A stretch of 64,000 nucleotides of DNA. Origin: Agrobacterium vitis (GTDB lineage Bacteria > Pseudomonadota > Alphaproteobacteria > Rhizobiales > Rhizobiaceae). Location of the stretch: assembly GCF_014926405.1 (NCBI RefSeq), contig NZ_JACXXJ020000005.1, forward strand, positions 2,733,001 through 2,797,000. The letters are read 5' to 3'. Position numbers and translations under genes: made by a program. The notes below the pieces were generated by a model, which saw only the letters and a program-made list of their open reading frames with translations, was not told the origin of the DNA and ran no database searches. This document shows, piece by piece, positions 63,126 to 64,000 of this stretch. Each line of letters opens with the position of its first letter. Positions within the stretch are counted from its first letter, which is position 1.

Positions 63126-64000
63126 ATGATTACCGTTTTCGGCTCCATCAACATGGATCTCATCGCGACCACCAGCCGTCTGCCCAAGCCAGGTGAGACA
63201 GTGGCCGGCAACGGCTTTGCCACGGCAGCCGGCGGCAAGGGCGCCAATCAGGCGCTTGCTGCACGCCGCGCAGGCGCCCAGGTGCGGATGGCCGGTGCGG
63301 TCGGCAAGGACGGGTTCGCCGCCCCTGCACTGGCGCTTCTGGAGGAAAGCGGAACGGATCTCGACAGCGTCAAGACCGTAGCGGAGGCAACCGGAACCGC
63401 ACTCATTCTCGTCGGCGGTGACGGCGAGAACATGATTGCCGTCGTTCCAGGCGCCAATGGCAGCCTGACCAGCGCCGATGCCAGCGCCACCATAAAAACT
63501 ATGACCCGCAGCGACAGCCTTGTGCTCCAGCTCGAAATTCCAGCCGCAGCCGTCGAAACCGCCCTGCATGAAGCAAAGGCTGCCGGGATCCGCACCATCC
63601 TCAACATTGCACCGCTGACGGATGAGGCCGCGCGCCTCGGACGAATGGCCGATATTGTCATTGCCAATGAAACCGAATTCGAGCGGCTGGCTGGTGAGAC
63701 CAACATGGGGGCTGCGGAACGCGAAGCCGCGCTTGTCCGCCTGCATGGCGAAACCGGCCAAATCGTGATCGTGACGCTGGGCGCCGAAGGCGTCATCGCC
63801 ATACGCGATGGCAAGATTGAGCGTGCATCCGGCTTGACCATCGAGCCCGTCGATACTGTCGGTGCCGGGGACACCTTCTGCGGTTATCTGGCCGCTGGTC
63901 TAGACGCGGGCTTTGCCTTCGAGGAGGCGCTGCACCGCGCTGCCGTCGCCGGGTCCCTGGCCTGCCTGAAAGCTGGTGCGCAACCTGCTATTCCGCTAGC
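63126..64000 (+). CDS. rbsK: Ribokinase (PfkB family), 3' end cut by window
   Basis: The first 291 residues of a PfkB sugar kinase: N-terminal VFGSINMDLI, first signature AAGGKGANQALAARRAG, and ATP/catalytic DTVGAGDTFCGYLAAG with the base Asp. These agree with ribokinase (D-ribose to ribose-5-P), though deoxyribose and other pentose kinases look alike. AGGAG precedes the ATG. The reading frame is open at the right edge with perhaps 10 to 20 residues missing. Confidence 0.85.
   Translation, partial: MITVFGSINMDLIATTSRLPKPGETVAGNGFATAAGGKGANQALAARRAGAQVRMAGAVGKDGFAAPALALLEESGTDLDSVKTVAEATGTALILVGGDGENMIAVVPGANGSLTSADASATIKTMTRSDSLVLQLEIPAAAVETALHEAKAAGIRTILNIAPLTDEAARLGRMADIVIANETEFERLAGETNMGAAEREAALVRLHGETGQIVIVTLGAEGVIAIRDGKIERASGLTIEPVDTVGAGDTFCGYLAAGLDAGFAFEEALHRAAVAGSLACLKAGAQPAIPL

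Noticed and set aside
1..64000. CRISPR array, prophage or insertion sequence
   Set aside because: No regularly spaced direct repeats, transposase, integrase or phage structural genes were seen; the tRNA-Thr gene has no adjacent integrase or repeated 3' end.

Overview
The window looks like a chromosomal segment of an alphaproteobacterium of the family Rhizobiaceae (Agrobacterium/Allorhizobium/Rhizobium type). I infer this from the gene content (GcrA, rhizobial-type PyrC/PyrE, a PhoR-PstSCAB-PhoU-PhoB block, DapD-DapE next to a LOG protein), from GC-rich codon use with long antisense open frames, and from palindromic intergenic repeats resembling rhizobial RIME-type elements. There is no sign of prophage, insertion sequence or CRISPR. 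The species is not determined.

Layout. 1-3.5 kb: end of a receiver-domain regulator, an SDR and glycogen debranching enzyme glgX. 3.5-13 kb: BON protein, FadD-like acyl-CoA ligase behind a palindromic promoter, pgi with an SDR, fructokinase, pyrE, a GGDEF protein and pyrC. 12.9-17.3 kb: an overlapping signalling operon (receiver, cofactor-less sulfite-oxidase-fold periplasmic protein, hybrid histidine kinase with HPt, receiver-HD-GYP phosphodiesterase). 17.6-22.8 kb: Crp/Fnr regulator, proline-racemase-family enzyme, DUF900 lipoprotein hydrolase, acetyl-CoA hydrolase/CoA-transferase. 23-26.1 kb: repeats, a hypothetical protein, MFS transporter and LysR regulator. 26.3-30.3 kb: TRAP transporter (DctP-Q-M) with a class III aminotransferase.

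31-37 kb holds the most unusual locus: a six-gene leftward run of an OpuC-type quaternary-amine ABC transporter (ATPase with CBS-like tail, two permeases, binding protein), a HutC-like GntR regulator, and a histidine-ammonia-lyase homologue that exactly lacks the Ala-Ser-Gly triad that forms the MIO cofactor. A HutC-like operator lies over the candidate promoter. My best reading is uptake and MIO-independent deamination (trimethylamine elimination) of a histidine-derived betaine such as ergothioneine or hercynine.

37.4-41 kb: tRNA-Thr(CGT), a nitronate monooxygenase with a second copy of the fadD-type palindrome, a membrane-anchored protein of unknown function and a PPK2 polyphosphate kinase. 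41.3-49.4 kb: the phosphate regulon phoR-pstSCAB-phoU-phoB, with a triple Pho box and several stem-loops. 49.5-54 kb: gcrA divergent from argD-argF (GANTC cluster and a leader terminator between them), then hslO. 54-58.7 kb: leftward run dapD-dapE-membrane protein-DsbA-like-glycerate kinase. 59-64 kb: LOG protein, an isolated acidic flgE, rmuC and a ribokinase gene cut by the right edge.
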